Shown: positions 42,317 to 53,538, counted from the stretch's first letter. The stretch is DNA of 64,000 nucleotides from Mycobacterium sp. (GCA_020438845.1 JAGQTV010000103.1:62001-126000); one strand, 5' to 3'. A program made the numbers and translations. The notes: generated by a model from the sequence alone, not told the origin.

Positions 42317-43347
42317 AAGCAGCGCTGCGCGACCTTCAATGGCGCAAGCGGCGATTCGTCATCGCAATCGTCGGTACCGGGCTGGTGTTCGCGATGACCC
42401 TGGTGCTGACCGGCCTGGCCAACGGATTTCGCGTTGAGGCCACCCGGACGGTTGATTCCCTTGGTTTGGACGGCTTCCTGGTGAAGACCGGCGCCACTGG
42501 GCCGTTCCTGGGCTCGTCTGCGTTTCCTGCGACCAAACTCCAGGTACCTGGCGTCGAGATAGCGGTTCCACTGGTTTACGGCAGTGCCTCGATGCCCATG
42601 GACGGCTCGGCTCGAAGCGTCAATGTGTTCGGCGCACCGGAGAGGGGCCCGGGCATGCCGGCCATGGAAAAAGGCCGGCCCCCAGTCGAGCCGCATGAAG
42701 CCGCGGTGTCCAGCACATTGAGGAAAGCGATCGGCACAACCATCGAGGTCGGTTCGCGAAATTTGCAGGTCGTGGGAATCGTTGACGATTCGACTGCGCT
42801 GGCGGGTCAGCCCAATATCTTCCTGACCGTCTCCGGCGCCCAGAAGCTGCTGTTCTCCGGCCAGTCGCTGATCTCCTCGATCGGCGTGAAGAGCATGCCG
42901 GAGCGCGCACCGAGCGGCTTCAAGTTGGTCAATCGGGAGGGAGCGATCGACGACCTGCTGCGCGCACTAAGCGGCGCCCGCAAGGCCATGACACTGATGG
43001 CGGGGTTGTTGTGGGTGGTGGCCGCGCTCATCGTCGGGTCGATGATCTACATGTCCGCGCTGGAACGCACCCGCGACTTCGCGGTCTTCAAGGCGGTCGG
43101 CGTACCGACGGGCTCCATCCTTGCCGGGCTGGCGATGCAGGCAGTCATTGTGGCCGTATTGGCGGCTCTGTTGGGCGGGGCTCTTTCAGTGCTCCTCGGG
43201 CCACTGTTCCCGATGCGGGTGGATATCCCGCAAATCGCGTTCCTTCTACTTCCGGTGGTCGCGGTGACCATCGGGGTGCTGGCCAGCCTTGCCGGGCTGC
43301 GCCGCGCCGTCACCGTCGATCCTGCCTTAGCATTCGGAGGACCGTGA
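42310..43347 (+). CDS. ABC transporter permease, MacB/FtsX type
   Basis: 345-aa membrane protein with one N-terminal helix after a basic tail (LQWRKRRFVIAIVGTGLVFA, about 10-33), a periplasmic domain of about 190 residues and three C-terminal helices (about 225-250, 270-300, 310-335), the layout of FtsX/LolC/MacB permeases. The start is GTG 42310. It is followed after 35 bases by an ATPase with a cyclic-nucleotide-binding domain, matching the arrangement of M. tuberculosis Rv0072-Rv0073 (annotated as glutamine transport, but the fold suggests a mechanotransmission or export role). The substrate is unknown. Confidence 0.84.
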   Translation: MLKAALRDLQWRKRRFVIAIVGTGLVFAMTLVLTGLANGFRVEATRTVDSLGLDGFLVKTGATGPFLGSSAFPATKLQVPGVEIAVPLVYGSASMPMDGSARSVNVFGAPERGPGMPAMEKGRPPVEPHEAAVSSTLRKAIGTTIEVGSRNLQVVGIVDDSTALAGQPNIFLTVSGAQKLLFSGQSLISSIGVKSMPERAPSGFKLVNREGAIDDLLRALSGARKAMTLMAGLLWVVAALIVGSMIYMSALERTRDFAVFKAVGVPTGSILAGLAMQAVIVAVLAALLGGALSVLLGPLFPMRVDIPQIAFLLLPVVAVTIGVLASLAGLRRAVTVDPALAFGGP

Positions 43348-43382
43348 ACTATGTCCCGAGCTGATCGGAGGGCCTTAAGCCC

Positions 43383-44378
<996 letters not shown>

Positions 44379-44380
44379 GT

Positions 44381-45406
44381 TCATTCCCCCGGAGGCACCA
44401 GGCTGAGCAGAAGGTCTGGGCCGATCGGTTGCACCGCGTCGTAACGCCACCGAAGTGCGGCAGCGATGCTGGGCACCCCGACGTCGTCGACCGCGGTGAT
44501 CGGACCGCCGAGCAGCATGGGGGCGACGTAGGCCAGAACACGATCGACCACACCCGCCCTCAGAAACGCCCCGGCCAGAGTGGGACCCCCCTCGACCAGG
44601 ACGTCGGTCCGGTCACCAAGGGCGGCGATCACCTGGTGCGGGTCCCGGGTGCGCAACTGCATCGTGGGTGAGTCACCGTTGATCACGGCAGCGCCGGGCG
44701 GGATGTCCCGCTCGCCGACAACCACCCGCAGCGGCTGGTGGGGTGCGAGACTGCCGTCGGGCAATCGCGCGGTCAGGCTCGGGTTGTCGACGAGCACAGT
44801 CCCGGTTCCGACGACGATCGCATCGGCCGCTGCTCGGCGGCGGTGGACGTCGGCCCGGGCCGCTTCGCTGGTGATCCACTGCGAGGATCCGTCGGCCGCC
44901 GCACTGCGGCCGTCGATGCTGGTGGCGAACTTCCATGTCACATGCGGCCGTCCGGTCCGCTGCTTGTGCAGCCACTCCCGCAATGGGCCCTCGGCCACCT
45001 CATCGGCTCCCACGCCCGAGGCCACCGCGACTCCGGCAGCGTGCAACCGTTCTGCCCCACCGGCGGCCACCGGGTGCGGGTCAGCCAAGGCGTAGATCAC
45101 GGCCGCGACACCGGCCTCGAGCAAAGCGTCCACACACGGCGGGGTGCGGCCGTGGTGATTGCACGGTTCCAGGGTCACCACAGCGGTGCCGCCGGACGCC
45201 CGCTCCCCCGCCGCACGTAACGCCACCACCTCGGCGTGCGGACCGCCCGCCGGGGAGGTGGCCCCCACCCCGGCGACCTCGCCGTCGGCAGTCAGAATCA
45301 CCGCTCCCACAGGCGGATTCGGATAGGTCGAGCCCTTGACCCGCTGCGCCTGTTCAACGGCGAGGTGCATCGCCGCACCGAAATCACCAACCGGGCGGCG
45401 GGTCAC
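44381..45406 (-). CDS. ribD: Bifunctional riboflavin deaminase-reductase RibD
   Basis: 341-aa enzyme for two central steps of riboflavin synthesis. The N-terminal deaminase domain has the zinc motif PHAEVVALR (near residue 58) and [12 protein letters not shown] (near 82); the C-terminal reductase domain has [14 protein letters not shown] near 157 and [11 protein letters not shown] near 275. The start is a GTG at 45406 overlapping the rpe stop (GTGA). In M. tuberculosis the gene is ribG. The lprG-P55 and ABC genes on the opposite strand separate it from ribE. Confidence 0.95.
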   Translation of the reverse strand: MTRRPVGDFGAAMHLAVEQAQRVKGSTYPNPPVGAVILTADGEVAGVGATSPAGGPHAEVVALRAAGERASGGTAVVTLEPCNHHGRTPPCVDALLEAGVAAVIYALADPHPVAAGGAERLHAAGVAVASGVGADEVAEGPLREWLHKQRTGRPHVTWKFATSIDGRSAAADGSSQWITSEAARADVHRRRAAADAIVVGTGTVLVDNPSLTARLPDGSLAPHQPLRVVVGERDIPPGAAVINGDSPTMQLRTRDPHQVIAALGDRTDVLVEGGPTLAGAFLRAGVVDRVLAYVAPMLLGGPITAVDDVGVPSIAAALRWRYDAVQPIGPDLLLSLVPPGE

Positions 45407-46089
45407 AGGCGCAGATGCGGTGAGGCGGCCCCCGCGCGGCGCCGTAACGCCTCGACTGCCATCCCGGGGTCGGCGGCCCCGTAGACCGCCGATCCCGCCA
45501 CAAAACAGTCCACACCGGCTTCGGCGGCCTGCTCGATCGTCTCGGCGTTGATACCGCCGTCGATCTCCACCAAGATCGTCAGATCCCCGGAGTCGACCAA
45601 CCGCCGAACCTTCGTCACCTTGTCCAGCACCTCCGGGATGAAGCTCTGTCCGCCGAAGCCCGGCTCTACCGACATCACCAGCAGGGTGTCGAAATCCCGC
45701 AAAATCTCCAGGTATGGCTCCAACGGCGTGCCGGGCTTGATCGAGAGACCGGCTTTCGCGCCGGCGGCACGAATATCCCGAGCCACCGCGGACGGGTCAT
45801 CGGTCGCCTCAGCGTGGAAGGTGACGTTGTGCGCACCTGCCTCCGCATAGGGCGGTGCCCAGCGATCGGGGTCGGTGATCATGAGGTGGCAGTCCAGCGG
45901 GATGTCGGTGGCCTTCAGCAGACTTTCGACCACCGGCAGCCCGAGCGTGAGGTTGGGGACGAAATGGGCATCCATCACGTCGACGTGCAGCCAGTCGGCG
46001 CCCTCGACGGCGGCGGCCTCGTCAGCGAGCCGGGAGAAGTCAGCCGACAGGATCGACGGGGCGATCATCGGCCGTTTCGGTTTTGCCAT
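45403..46089 (-). CDS. rpe: Ribulose-phosphate 3-epimerase
   Basis: 228-aa TIM barrel enzyme of the pentose phosphate pathway. [13 protein letters not shown] at the N-terminus, [18 protein letters not shown] near residue 37 (metal and catalytic Asp), [11 protein letters not shown] near 69, [14 protein letters not shown] near 142 and [11 protein letters not shown] near 175 are intact. I chose ATG 46089 ([11 protein letters not shown]). The same frame stays open upstream through an EAL-domain remnant, so a longer fusion product cannot be ruled out, but the family length and conservation favour 46089. Confidence 0.95.
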   Translation of the reverse strand: MAKPKRPMIAPSILSADFSRLADEAAAVEGADWLHVDVMDAHFVPNLTLGLPVVESLLKATDIPLDCHLMITDPDRWAPPYAEAGAHNVTFHAEATDDPSAVARDIRAAGAKAGLSIKPGTPLEPYLEILRDFDTLLVMSVEPGFGGQSFIPEVLDKVTKVRRLVDSGDLTILVEIDGGINAETIEQAAEAGVDCFVAGSAVYGAADPGMAVEALRRRAGAASPHLRL

Positions 46090-46189
46090 GGCTGTCACTG
46101 TAGGGGCTGGCAGTTGGTGTGGGTCGAGTGGTCGCGGGTCGTGTTCCCGGCCGAGGACGGAGGAGCGCCTCGGCTGCCCGAGAGCAAAT

Positions 46190-46488
46190 TTAGGTCTGCC
46201 GAAGAGGTATCCCTGAGCGCGGTCCACTCCGAGCTTCGCAAGCCGGTTGAGCACCGCCTCGGACTCGACGCCCTCGGCGATGGTGGCCAGCCCGAAAGCC
46301 TTGGCGACGGAGATGATGGTTGTCACCACGCGTTCGTCGTCGGCGGCATCCTCAAGCATGTTCGACACGAAGCTGCGGTCGATCTTCAACGCGTGCACGT
46401 GGAGGTGCCGCAGTTCGGTGAACGTGCCGTACCCAGTGCCGACGCTATTTCGGCCAACCTTAGTGACCCCCAACGCACTTGTGTGCAA
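46190..46488 (-). pseudogene. Truncated EAL-domain (c-di-GMP phosphodiesterase) remnant in frame with rpe
   Basis: The frame upstream of rpe encodes the C-terminal half of an EAL domain: [13 protein letters not shown], then [15 protein letters not shown] and [14 protein letters not shown], in the right order and spacing. The N-terminal half with the ExL signature and metal ligands is missing, and the DDFGTGY motif has lost its aspartates (NSVGTGY). Only about 84 codons (46192-46440) show similarity. There is no stop between this remnant and rpe, so the open frame runs 361 codons in total. It is probably a relic, separate from the one at 36.9-37.4 kb because both keep the same C-terminal end. 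Confidence 0.75.
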
Positions 46489-46524
46489 TCCGACAGCGCG
46501 ATCCCGGGGAGGTGAGGGATCGGG

Positions 46525-47964
46525 TCAGCCATCCTTGCGCAGCGCCGCTGCGAACATCGCGTCGGTACCGTGGCGGTGCGGCCACAACTGCACATAGGGG
46601 CCGGGTCCCAGATTGTCAGCCGGGGCGAACAGCGGCCGGGTGTCCAACGCGGTAACCGGCTGGCGGCGTAAAGCGTCGGACACCACCCCGACGGTCTCGG
46701 CCAGATGCGGCGAGCACGTCGCGTACAGCACCACCCCACCCGGACGGGTCAGCGTGATCGCCGAAGCCAACAGCTCACGCTGCAGCCTGGCCAAGGCAGG
46801 CACATCCGACGGAACCCGCCGCCACCGGGCTTCGGGGCGCCGCCGTAGGGCCCCCAGTCCCGTGCAGGGCGCGTCCACCAGCACGCGGTCGAGGCTCTCG
46901 ATCGGGAGGCCCGTCGTGCGTCCGTCGACGCGTAGCACTTCGACCGGCAGACCGCGGGTGTTGTGCTCCACCAGCTCGGCCCGGCGTGAGTTGGGCTCGA
47001 CGGCGGTGACACTCTCGCCCTGTTGGGCGGCGATAGCAGCGATCAGCGCGGTCTTTCCACCCGGGCCGGCGCACAGGTCCAGCCATCGGCCGCCGTCATC
47101 CCCGTCCAGCGGGGCCAGGGTCAACGCGCGGGCCACCAACTGGCTGCCCTCGTCCTGCACCAAAGCGAGGCCGTCGCGAATGGCCGCCAACCGACCTGGG
47201 TCGCCCCCGCCCAGGTAAACGGCATACGGCGAATAGCGGCCGATGGTCCCGTCGACCTGCGCGGCCAGTTCGGTGGCGCTCAAAGCTCCCGGACGGGCCG
47301 CGAGGTGCACGGCGGGCCGGGCGTCGTCGGCAGCAAGTGCTGCGTCGAGTTCACCGGCGTCGGCGCCCAGGGCGTCGGCGAAGGCCTGTGCGATCCACCG
47401 GGGGTGGGCGTGGACGAATGCGAGGTGACCAACCGGGTCCTCGTCGGCGGACGGCGCGAGTTCGGCCACCCAGGAGGCCTCGTTTCGGCCTGCGATGGCG
47501 CGCAGCACCCCGTTGACGAAACCCGCCCGCGCCGAATCGAATTCAATCCCGGCCTGCTCCACGGTGGTGGACACCGCCGCGTGCTCGGCGACATTGGTGC
47601 GCAGTAGTTGGTAGGTGCCCAGCCGCAGCAGGTCACGGAGCACAGGGTCGATCTGGTCGACCGGTCGACCGGCCGCCGACCCGATAACGGCGTCGAGCAG
47701 ACCGCGGGTTCGGCAAGCGCCGTAGGTCAATTCGGTGGCGAACGCGGCGTCGCGCCCCGTGATCCCGCGCTCGGCGAGAATGGCGGGTAACGCCAAATTG
47801 GCGTAGGCGTCTCGGTCGGAGACCGCCCGCAGGACGTCGAACGCGGCCCGGCGGGCCGGATCGAGCGGGGTACGCCGGGGTCTGCGGGGACGCTCGGACC
47901 CGGTTCGCTGGTGACGATCGTTCGGTCGAGGCGGCCGGCCGCCGGGGCGTTGAGGGCGGCTCAT
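46525..47964 (-). CDS. rsmB: 16S rRNA (cytosine-C5) methyltransferase RsmB (Fmu)
   Basis: 479-aa rRNA methyltransferase. An N-terminal NusB-like RNA-binding domain (about 30-175) is followed by a Rossmann SAM-binding domain: [16 protein letters not shown] near residue 305, then [22 protein letters not shown] near 370 with the PC cysteine, and [11 protein letters not shown] with the catalytic TCS cysteine near 425. The first 35 residues are a basic, Arg/Pro-rich extension. Its start overlaps the fmt stop (ATGA), a common fmt-fmu operon. Confidence 0.94.
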   Translation of the reverse strand: MSRPQRPGGRPPRPNDRHQRTGSERPRRPRRTPLDPARRAAFDVLRAVSDRDAYANLALPAILAERGITGRDAAFATELTYGACRTRGLLDAVIGSAAGRPVDQIDPVLRDLLRLGTYQLLRTNVAEHAAVSTTVEQAGIEFDSARAGFVNGVLRAIAGRNEASWVAELAPSADEDPVGHLAFVHAHPRWIAQAFADALGADAGELDAALAADDARPAVHLAARPGALSATELAAQVDGTIGRYSPYAVYLGGGDPGRLAAIRDGLALVQDEGSQLVARALTLAPLDGDDGGRWLDLCAGPGGKTALIAAIAAQQGESVTAVEPNSRRAELVEHNTRGLPVEVLRVDGRTTGLPIESLDRVLVDAPCTGLGALRRRPEARWRRVPSDVPALARLQRELLASAITLTRPGGVVLYATCSPHLAETVGVVSDALRRQPVTALDTRPLFAPADNLGPGPYVQLWPHRHGTDAMFAAALRKDG

Positions 47965-48905
47965 GATGCCCGCAACCGATCACCGAGTCGGGCGCCGCGC
48001 AGCCAGTCCGCGGCGGCCATTGTCTTCTTGCCCGGCGGCTGAACGTGGCCGAGGCGCACCGGAGCCGAACCGGTGCCCACCAGCACGCGAGACTTTTCGA
48101 CCCGAAACTCCCCGGGCGACAACGGGTCTGCGGCCGACGAGTCCGGCCCTGCCTCGATCGCCACCGGCCCCAGTTTGACACGCAAGTCGCCCACCGTCGT
48201 CCAGGCGCCGGGGGCTGGTGTGACCGACCTGATCCGGCGCTCCACGACGTGGGCCGGCAACTCCCAGCGGACCCGTGCCTGCTCGACGGAAACCTTGGGC
48301 GCGACGCTGACGCCGTCGACAGATTGCGGAACCGCGGTCAGGGAGCCGTCAGCGATGCCGTCCAGAGTGGCCTCCAACAATGCCGCCCCGGAAACGGCCA
48401 ACCGTCCCAGGAGGTCGCCGGCGGTGTCGGCCGGCCGGATCGTCTCGGTAACCACTCCGTATACCGGCCCGGTGTCCAACGCGGGTTCGATCAGGAAAGT
48501 CGTTGCGCCGGTTACGGTGTCGCCGGCAGCGATGGCGGCCTGGACCGGTGCGGCTCCCCGCCACGCCGGCAGCAGCGAGAAGTGCAGGTTGATCCAACCG
48601 CGCGGGGGAATTCCGAGCAAGCCGGTGCCCAACAACGCTCCGTAGGCGACCACGGCACAGCATTCCGGCGCTAGCTCGGCCAACTCGGCGACGAATTCCG
48701 GAGCGTTCGGACGGGCAGGTCGCAGCACCGGGATTCCAGCGTCGAGGGCGAACTGGGCCACAGGCGAGGGGGCCGGTTTGCCGCGCCGGCCGGCAATGGC
48801 GTCCGGGCGGGTCAAAACTGCCACCATCTCGTGGTGGGCAGAGCCGACGAGCCGCTGCAGCGACGGCAGCGCGGGCTCGGGTGTGCCTGCGAAAATGACT
48901 CGCAC
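47961..48905 (-). CDS. fmt: Methionyl-tRNA formyltransferase
   Basis: 314-aa enzyme that formylates initiator Met-t[18 protein letters not shown] at the N-terminus, the active-site segment [18 protein letters not shown] near residue 108 with the family SLLP motif, and DTGPVYG near 145 are intact, followed by the C-terminal tRNA-binding domain. The start is a GTG at 48905. It is preceded by a 15-bp tandem repeat in the short gap to lemA. Confidence 0.95.
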   Translation of the reverse strand: MRVIFAGTPEPALPSLQRLVGSAHHEMVAVLTRPDAIAGRRGKPAPSPVAQFALDAGIPVLRPARPNAPEFVAELAELAPECCAVVAYGALLGTGLLGIPPRGWINLHFSLLPAWRGAAPVQAAIAAGDTVTGATTFLIEPALDTGPVYGVVTETIRPADTAGDLLGRLAVSGAALLEATLDGIADGSLTAVPQSVDGVSVAPKVSVEQARVRWELPAHVVERRIRSVTPAPGAWTTVGDLRVKLGPVAIEAGPDSSAADPLSPGEFRVEKSRVLVGTGSAPVRLGHVQPPGKKTMAAADWLRGARLGDRLRAS

Positions 48906-48927
48906 GGAACTAGATTCGGTTCAGCAC

Positions 48928-48972
48928 AGGGCAGATCACCATAGGGCAGATCACCATAGGGCAGATCACTGG
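48928..48972. repeat. Three 15-bp tandem repeats between fmt and lemA
   Basis: Units AGGGCAGATCACCAT start at 48928 and 48943 (identical); the third at 48958 ends ACTGG and includes the lemA stop. The repeat fills most of the 60-base gap upstream of fmt and extends into the last lemA codons. Confidence 0.9.
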
Positions 48973-49502
48973 GGCACCTGGTAGAACTCCCGCTGCCCTA
49001 CCCCGGCCATTCCGGCCACGAACATCCACGGAATGGTGCTGACCAGCCGGTTCACCGAGGCTGCGGCGTCGTTGTAGTACTGCCGGGCGAAGGCGAGTTT
49101 GTCCTCCGTGTCCGCGAGGTTCTGCTGCAGGTTCAGGAAGTTGGTCGACGAGTTCAGTTGCGGATAGACCTGCCCCAGGGCAAACACCTGTCCGACCGCG
49201 CTGTCGAAGTCGTGCTCTGCCGAGGAGCGTTGCGCGATCGACTTGCCCGCCGTCGCCGCAGTCAGTGCAGCCTGCGCGTCCGCCACGTGCTCGAGAACTC
49301 CTTTCTCGTGGGCGGCGAACGTCTGCACCGTCTTCACCAGGCTGGGGATCAGCGACGCACGGCGGGTCAACTGGACGTCGATACCACCGAGCGCCTCGTC
49401 GACCCGCACGTCGGCGGAGCGCAGCTTGTTGTAGCCCATGACGAAACCGATCAGCACCAGCACCAGGACAGCCAGCACCAACACCAGCACGAGGGTCACC
49501 AT
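48966..49502 (-). CDS. LemA family protein
   Basis: 178-aa protein with one N-terminal membrane helix (LVLVLVLAVLVLVLIGFV) and a helical-bundle domain typical of LemA: YNKLRSADVRVDEALGGIDV, then RRASLIPSLVKTV, VYPQLNSSTNFLNLQ, LAFARQYYNDAAASVN. The function of LemA proteins is not settled. They often sit beside TPM or DUF2207 membrane genes, as here. ATG 49502 overlaps the DUF2207 gene by 7 bases; the next codon GTG 49499 would give the standard GTGA overlap and may be the true start. Confidence 0.9.
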   Translation of the reverse strand: MVTLVLVLVLAVLVLVLIGFVMGYNKLRSADVRVDEALGGIDVQLTRRASLIPSLVKTVQTFAAHEKGVLEHVADAQAALTAATAGKSIAQRSSAEHDFDSAVGQVFALGQVYPQLNSSTNFLNLQQNLADTEDKLAFARQYYNDAAASVNRLVSTIPWMFVAGMAGVGQREFYQVPQ

Positions 49503-51322
49503 GAACCGCCTCCTCCTCCACCGCCGCCACCGCCACCGCCACCACCACCGCCACCGCCACCGCCGCCACTGCTGGACGACGAGGACTGGGATGCGGTGTA
49601 GGCACCGATGGACGACGACAACGCCGACTCGAAGCTGTCGAAACTAGCACCCCCGGAACCGGACATGCTCCAATGACTGTCCGAAGAAGACGAGTGGTAC
49701 CAGCCCGGCTGCGGAGGCGGCTGCCCGGTGGATGCCTGGTACTTGGCCGCCCACAGCGCAGCCGCCCCGCCGGCCACCGCGAAGGGGATGTAGGCGGTGT
49801 AAAGATCCTTGCGCGCCGAGAAGTCGAAGCGGGTCTCCGCCGAGTCGGTTGCCAGCATGCGATGGAAACCGCCTACCTCCGACCACAGCTGCCGACCGGC
49901 CGGCGTCCGCCGCTGGCCGACCTTCGCGCTCCACGCCTTCCGGGTCAGCAGGAAGAACACCGCAAACGGCAGCCCCCACAACGTGATGGGGAAAAACCAA
50001 CGGACGAACCCGCCGAAGGCCAGAACCAGCGCGACGAAGTTGGCCAGCCGCAGCCACAACTCCCGCCTGCGCGTGACGAACAGTCCTTCGCCGAACGCCC
50101 ATTGCTTGACCGCGGCGTTCATGTCTTCCTTGGCGCGTGTGAGCTTCTTGCCCGAACTCACCGTGCCGTTCGCCGAGAAGGTGCTGCCGGGCCGCTGTAG
50201 GCCCAGCGCCGTACCGACCGCCACGCTGACCGGGTCGAGGTCAGCCCAGGCGCCGCGCTCCCCCACACTGGTAACGGTCCACTTTTTCTTTCCGCTCTGG
50301 TTGAGCGACAGCAGCCCCTTCTCGGCGAGGTAGAACAGTGTGGAGGTCAGGGCCTGCGGCGGTATCGCCTCGGTACGGATGTACTCGCACTGCACCGGGC
50401 CGAGGCCGGGCGGCGGGGCGTACTGAAGCGGGAAACCCGGTTCCGGTTCATCGGTGGTGCGCCGCCAGAGGAACCCGGCCAACCCGGCTGTGGCGGTCAA
50501 CCCCAGCAGCCACGCGACCACCTGCACCGAGCGGCCCAGGATCGGGTCCCAGCGCTGCGACCAGGGCAGGGTGGCCCGGGGCGGGGTCGGGACGTCGACC
50601 CCGGCACGCACGGAGACCGGAGTCCGCGGGGGCAGGTTCGAGGCAGCCAGTTCGATGGTGTCACCGCGCACTGTCAGATCGTCGCAGGCTCGGCCCACTC
50701 CGCTGCCGACGGAGCACTGCGCTCCGGGCACCGCAGCCGGCAGCGTGACGGTGACCTCGGCGCGGTCGATCTCGTTGTTCCACCCCGGTGCTATGACGTT
50801 CCAGTAGAAGACCGACGGCGCGGAGAAATCAGCCTCACCGCTGGCGGAAGCGAATTTCTTGCCCGCCCCGATACCACCGGGATCCAGGACGCCGGAGACG
50901 GTGTAGCGGATCACAAAGACGTGGTTTCCGGGAGTTAGGTAGTAGTTCGGATCCCCGATCTTGGCCACGAGGAACCGCTTGTGGTTCTGCCACAGCAGCT
51001 GATAGGGCACCGACTCGCCGTCCAGGGAGATCTCGGTGACCTCCGGTATTTGACGGACGTGCGACTCGTTGGGGTTGGTGACGTCCCAGAAGCGGAAGAT
51101 GCCGTGCCTGCCACTCGGGAACCGCCCGGTGATGGTCTCGGTGGCCTGCATCTCGCCGTCGCGGTCAACGACGAAGTCGGCCCGCAGCATGGAGAAGGTC
51201 ACCGGGTCCGACGGCGGCACCCCGGAGGTCGAGCCTCCCGAGCCGAGCAGCGGCCAGAACAGGCCGATGACAACGAGCAAGACCGGGATCAGCGATCTGA
51301 TCGCACGGCCTGTCGCCCTCAT
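49496..51322 (-). CDS. DUF2207 membrane protein with poly-glycine tail
   Basis: 608-aa protein. An N-terminal signal/anchor (SLIPVLLVVIGLFWPLLG) precedes an extracytoplasmic DUF2207 domain (about 40-245), then a helix near 265-285, a cytoplasmic region, a helical pair near 415-445 and a further segment near 515-530. The C-terminus is Ser-rich and ends in a run of about 24 glycines and a final SW, a common end in this family and in the neighbouring TPM-type proteins. It is coupled to lemA. Proposed roles for such pairs in envelope maintenance are speculative. Confidence 0.82.
   Translation of the reverse strand: MRATGRAIRSLIPVLLVVIGLFWPLLGSGGSTSGVPPSDPVTFSMLRADFVVDRDGEMQATETITGRFPSGRHGIFRFWDVTNPNESHVRQIPEVTEISLDGESVPYQLLWQNHKRFLVAKIGDPNYYLTPGNHVFVIRYTVSGVLDPGGIGAGKKFASASGEADFSAPSVFYWNVIAPGWNNEIDRAEVTVTLPAAVPGAQCSVGSGVGRACDDLTVRGDTIELAASNLPPRTPVSVRAGVDVPTPPRATLPWSQRWDPILGRSVQVVAWLLGLTATAGLAGFLWRRTTDEPEPGFPLQYAPPPGLGPVQCEYIRTEAIPPQALTSTLFYLAEKGLLSLNQSGKKKWTVTSVGERGAWADLDPVSVAVGTALGLQRPGSTFSANGTVSSGKKLTRAKEDMNAAVKQWAFGEGLFVTRRRELWLRLANFVALVLAFGGFVRWFFPITLWGLPFAVFFLLTRKAWSAKVGQRRTPAGRQLWSEVGGFHRMLATDSAETRFDFSARKDLYTAYIPFAVAGGAAALWAAKYQASTGQPPPQPGWYHSSSSDSHWSMSGSGGASFDSFESALSSSIGAYTASQSSSSSSGGGGGGGGGGGGGGGGGGGGGSW
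49505..49575. repeat. Simple GCC/ACC-type trinucleotide run encoding the poly-glycine tail
   Basis: The plus strand is an imperfect run of CCGCCACC/CACCGCC units; on the minus strand these are GGT/GGC/GGA/GGG glycine codons at the end of the DUF2207 gene. Such runs are prone to slippage in multiples of three and may vary between strains. Confidence 0.85.
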
Positions 51323-51425
51323 GCGGCCCTCCCAGGTAGTCGTGACTTGTCAGCCTAATCTCAGCGCTGACAGAGCCTGCCAGGATCCGTGTAACCGGAG
51401 TGCCGAAACTAACCGACGTGCCCGA

Positions 51426-53429
51426 CTAACCGACGTGGACAGGGTCGATCTGAACGCGCACAACTTCGCTGTCGTGGCGGGCACTGACCACCCCGATCGC
51501 CTGGCGCAGCCCGGCCGCCAGGGCCAGGCCTTCGTCACGCGGCACTCGGATGAGCATACGGATGACGCGTTCGTCCGCGGCGGTGGCCGGGGGCCGTCGC
51601 ACCCCCGGGGGCAGGTCTACCGGGCCAAGAACTTCGGCGCCGGACGGCAGCACAGCTTCGTCGAGAAGCGTGGCAACGGCATCGGCGGCGCCGTCGATTG
51701 CGGCCATGTGTACCGCCGGCGGCAGGCCGACCGCGCTACGGCCGTCGAGTTCGGCCTCGGCATGGCCCACCGGATCCCACTTGACCAAGGCCTGAACGGT
51801 CGGGATCGCCGACTCGGCGACGACGGCGACCAAACCACCATCAGCGCGGGAGTGCACCTGCGCGGCGGCGGCCATCCAGCGGCGCAGGGTGTCCTCCGCG
51901 GCCCGGAGGTCCTGGCGACCCAGCAGCGCCCAGCTGTCCAGCAGCAGCGCCGCACCGTAGCCATCGGGTGCCCGCGGTTCGGCGCCCGGGGTGGCGACGG
52001 CGAGGATCGGACCGGGTCCGATCTCGGAATGCACGGCGTCACCCGCCGAGGTCACCACGACGGTGCCGGGAAACGCCCGGCCTAGTTCCTCCGCAGTGCG
52101 CCGGGCCCCCACCACCACGGCTCGGATCGCATCGGACCCGCAGCGACGGCACCGCACACCCAGGTCGATGCGCCCGCACCAGCGGCAGGTAGCTCCGGCG
52201 ACGTCACGATCGGCCAATGACAGCGGGCCGGTGCAATGCCGGCACCGGGCGACCGTCCGGCACTTGGCGCAGGCTACCGAAGGCACATATCCCCGACGGG
52301 GCACCAGGACGAGCACCGGGGTACCGCGCTGCAACGCCGTCCGAGCGGCACGGAGGGCCAACGACGGCAGCCGCGCCGTCCGGGCGGCGGGGTCGCGCTC
52401 CTCCGCATATCCCCCGTCCTCGAGGGCGACGACCCGGGGTGCACAGGCCCGCACCACCGGCCGGACGGCCACCAGGTCATGGGCCCAGCCCGTGGCGACA
52501 AGCGCCTGGGCTTCGGCGGTCCGTGCGTAGCCGCCCAGCATCGCCGCGCACCGTAGCTGGTGGGCTCGCAGCATGGCCACCTCCCGGGCGTGCGGATAGG
52601 GCGCGCGGGGCTCGGCCAGGGTGTCGTCACCGTCATCCCACACGATGACCAGGCCGAGGCGCTCCACTGGCGCGAATACGGCGCTGCGGGTGCCGATCAC
52701 CAACCGGGCCTGACCGCGCAACACCGACAGCCAACGCCGATAGCGGGCGGCGGGCCCCAGGCCTGCGGCCAATGCCACCACTGCCGACTCGTCGATGTGC
52801 GCCGTCGCAGCGCGCCACATTGCGTCGATGTCGCGCTGGTCAGGCACCACGATGAGCACGCCCTGACCGCCACCGACGGCCACCGCCGCGACCTCGGCAA
52901 GGCGGTCACACCACTGGTCCCCGGGCAATGCCTGCCACACGGCGCGGGCCGCGTGACCGGCGCCCACGGCTTCGAGGAACTGCCCCCCGCGAACGTAGCG
53001 ACTCCATCCGGCAGGGTCCACCGGCTCGACCACGGGCAGCAGTGGCGGTGTTGCCGGGCTCTTCTCCGCCCCGGCGTGGCGTGGCGGGATGGCCAGCCGC
53101 AGCACGTCGGGCCGGGTGCCGGCGTAGCGGGCCGCCACGGCATCGACCAGCCGACGCACCTCGGGAGTGAGCACCGTTTCCGCCGAGATAACCCGGTCCA
53201 ACCAGCCCAGCTGGCCCACATGGTCGGTGTTGGAACGGCGTTCGAGGATGAAAGCGTCAACCAGCCGACCGTGGAATCGCACACGCACCCGCACGCCCGG
53301 CTGGGCGTCGTCGGACTGTTCGGCGGGGACCAGGTAGTCGAACTCTCGGTCCAGGTGCGGAACCGAGAGCATCGGCAGCACTCGGGCGATGGGCTCGTGG
53401 TCGGCGGCCCGGCGCCCCCCTGTACTCAC
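51426..53429 (-). CDS. priA: Primosomal protein PriA homologue lacking helicase motifs
   Basis: 667-aa actinobacterial PriA-like protein. The zinc-binding cysteines are kept: CAKC, CRHC, CRWC and CRRC around residues 395-440. The helicase core is degenerate: where active PriA has a Walker A GSGKT, this protein has LPGDQWCDRL near residue 170, and the DEEH box is VWDDGDD near 270. It thus probably cannot unwind DNA by itself but may keep the replication-restart loading role. The same is known for M. tuberculosis PriA. The start is a GTG at 53429. It is separated from the DUF2207 gene by about 100 bases. Confidence 0.9.
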   Translation of the reverse strand: MSTGGRRAADHEPIARVLPMLSVPHLDREFDYLVPAEQSDDAQPGVRVRVRFHGRLVDAFILERRSNTDHVGQLGWLDRVISAETVLTPEVRRLVDAVAARYAGTRPDVLRLAIPPRHAGAEKSPATPPLLPVVEPVDPAGWSRYVRGGQFLEAVGAGHAARAVWQALPGDQWCDRLAEVAAVAVGGGQGVLIVVPDQRDIDAMWRAATAHIDESAVVALAAGLGPAARYRRWLSVLRGQARLVIGTRSAVFAPVERLGLVIVWDDGDDTLAEPRAPYPHAREVAMLRAHQLRCAAMLGGYARTAEAQALVATGWAHDLVAVRPVVRACAPRVVALEDGGYAEERDPAARTARLPSLALRAARTALQRGTPVLVLVPRRGYVPSVACAKCRTVARCRHCTGPLSLADRDVAGATCRWCGRIDLGVRCRRCGSDAIRAVVVGARRTAEELGRAFPGTVVVTSAGDAVHSEIGPGPILAVATPGAEPRAPDGYGAALLLDSWALLGRQDLRAAEDTLRRWMAAAAQVHSRADGGLVAVVAESAIPTVQALVKWDPVGHAEAELDGRSAVGLPPAVHMAAIDGAADAVATLLDEAVLPSGAEVLGPVDLPPGVRRPPATAADERVIRMLIRVPRDEGLALAAGLRQAIGVVSARHDSEVVRVQIDPVHVG

Positions 53430-53538
53430 CTGTCTGGGCCTCCACTTCCCCGCTTCGGCCGAGCGCCGCTGGTCGTCATCGAAGACTATCGACGCTCGGC
53501 GACAACGCTTGTTCGGGGAATGGCTGCCCGGGAATGCC

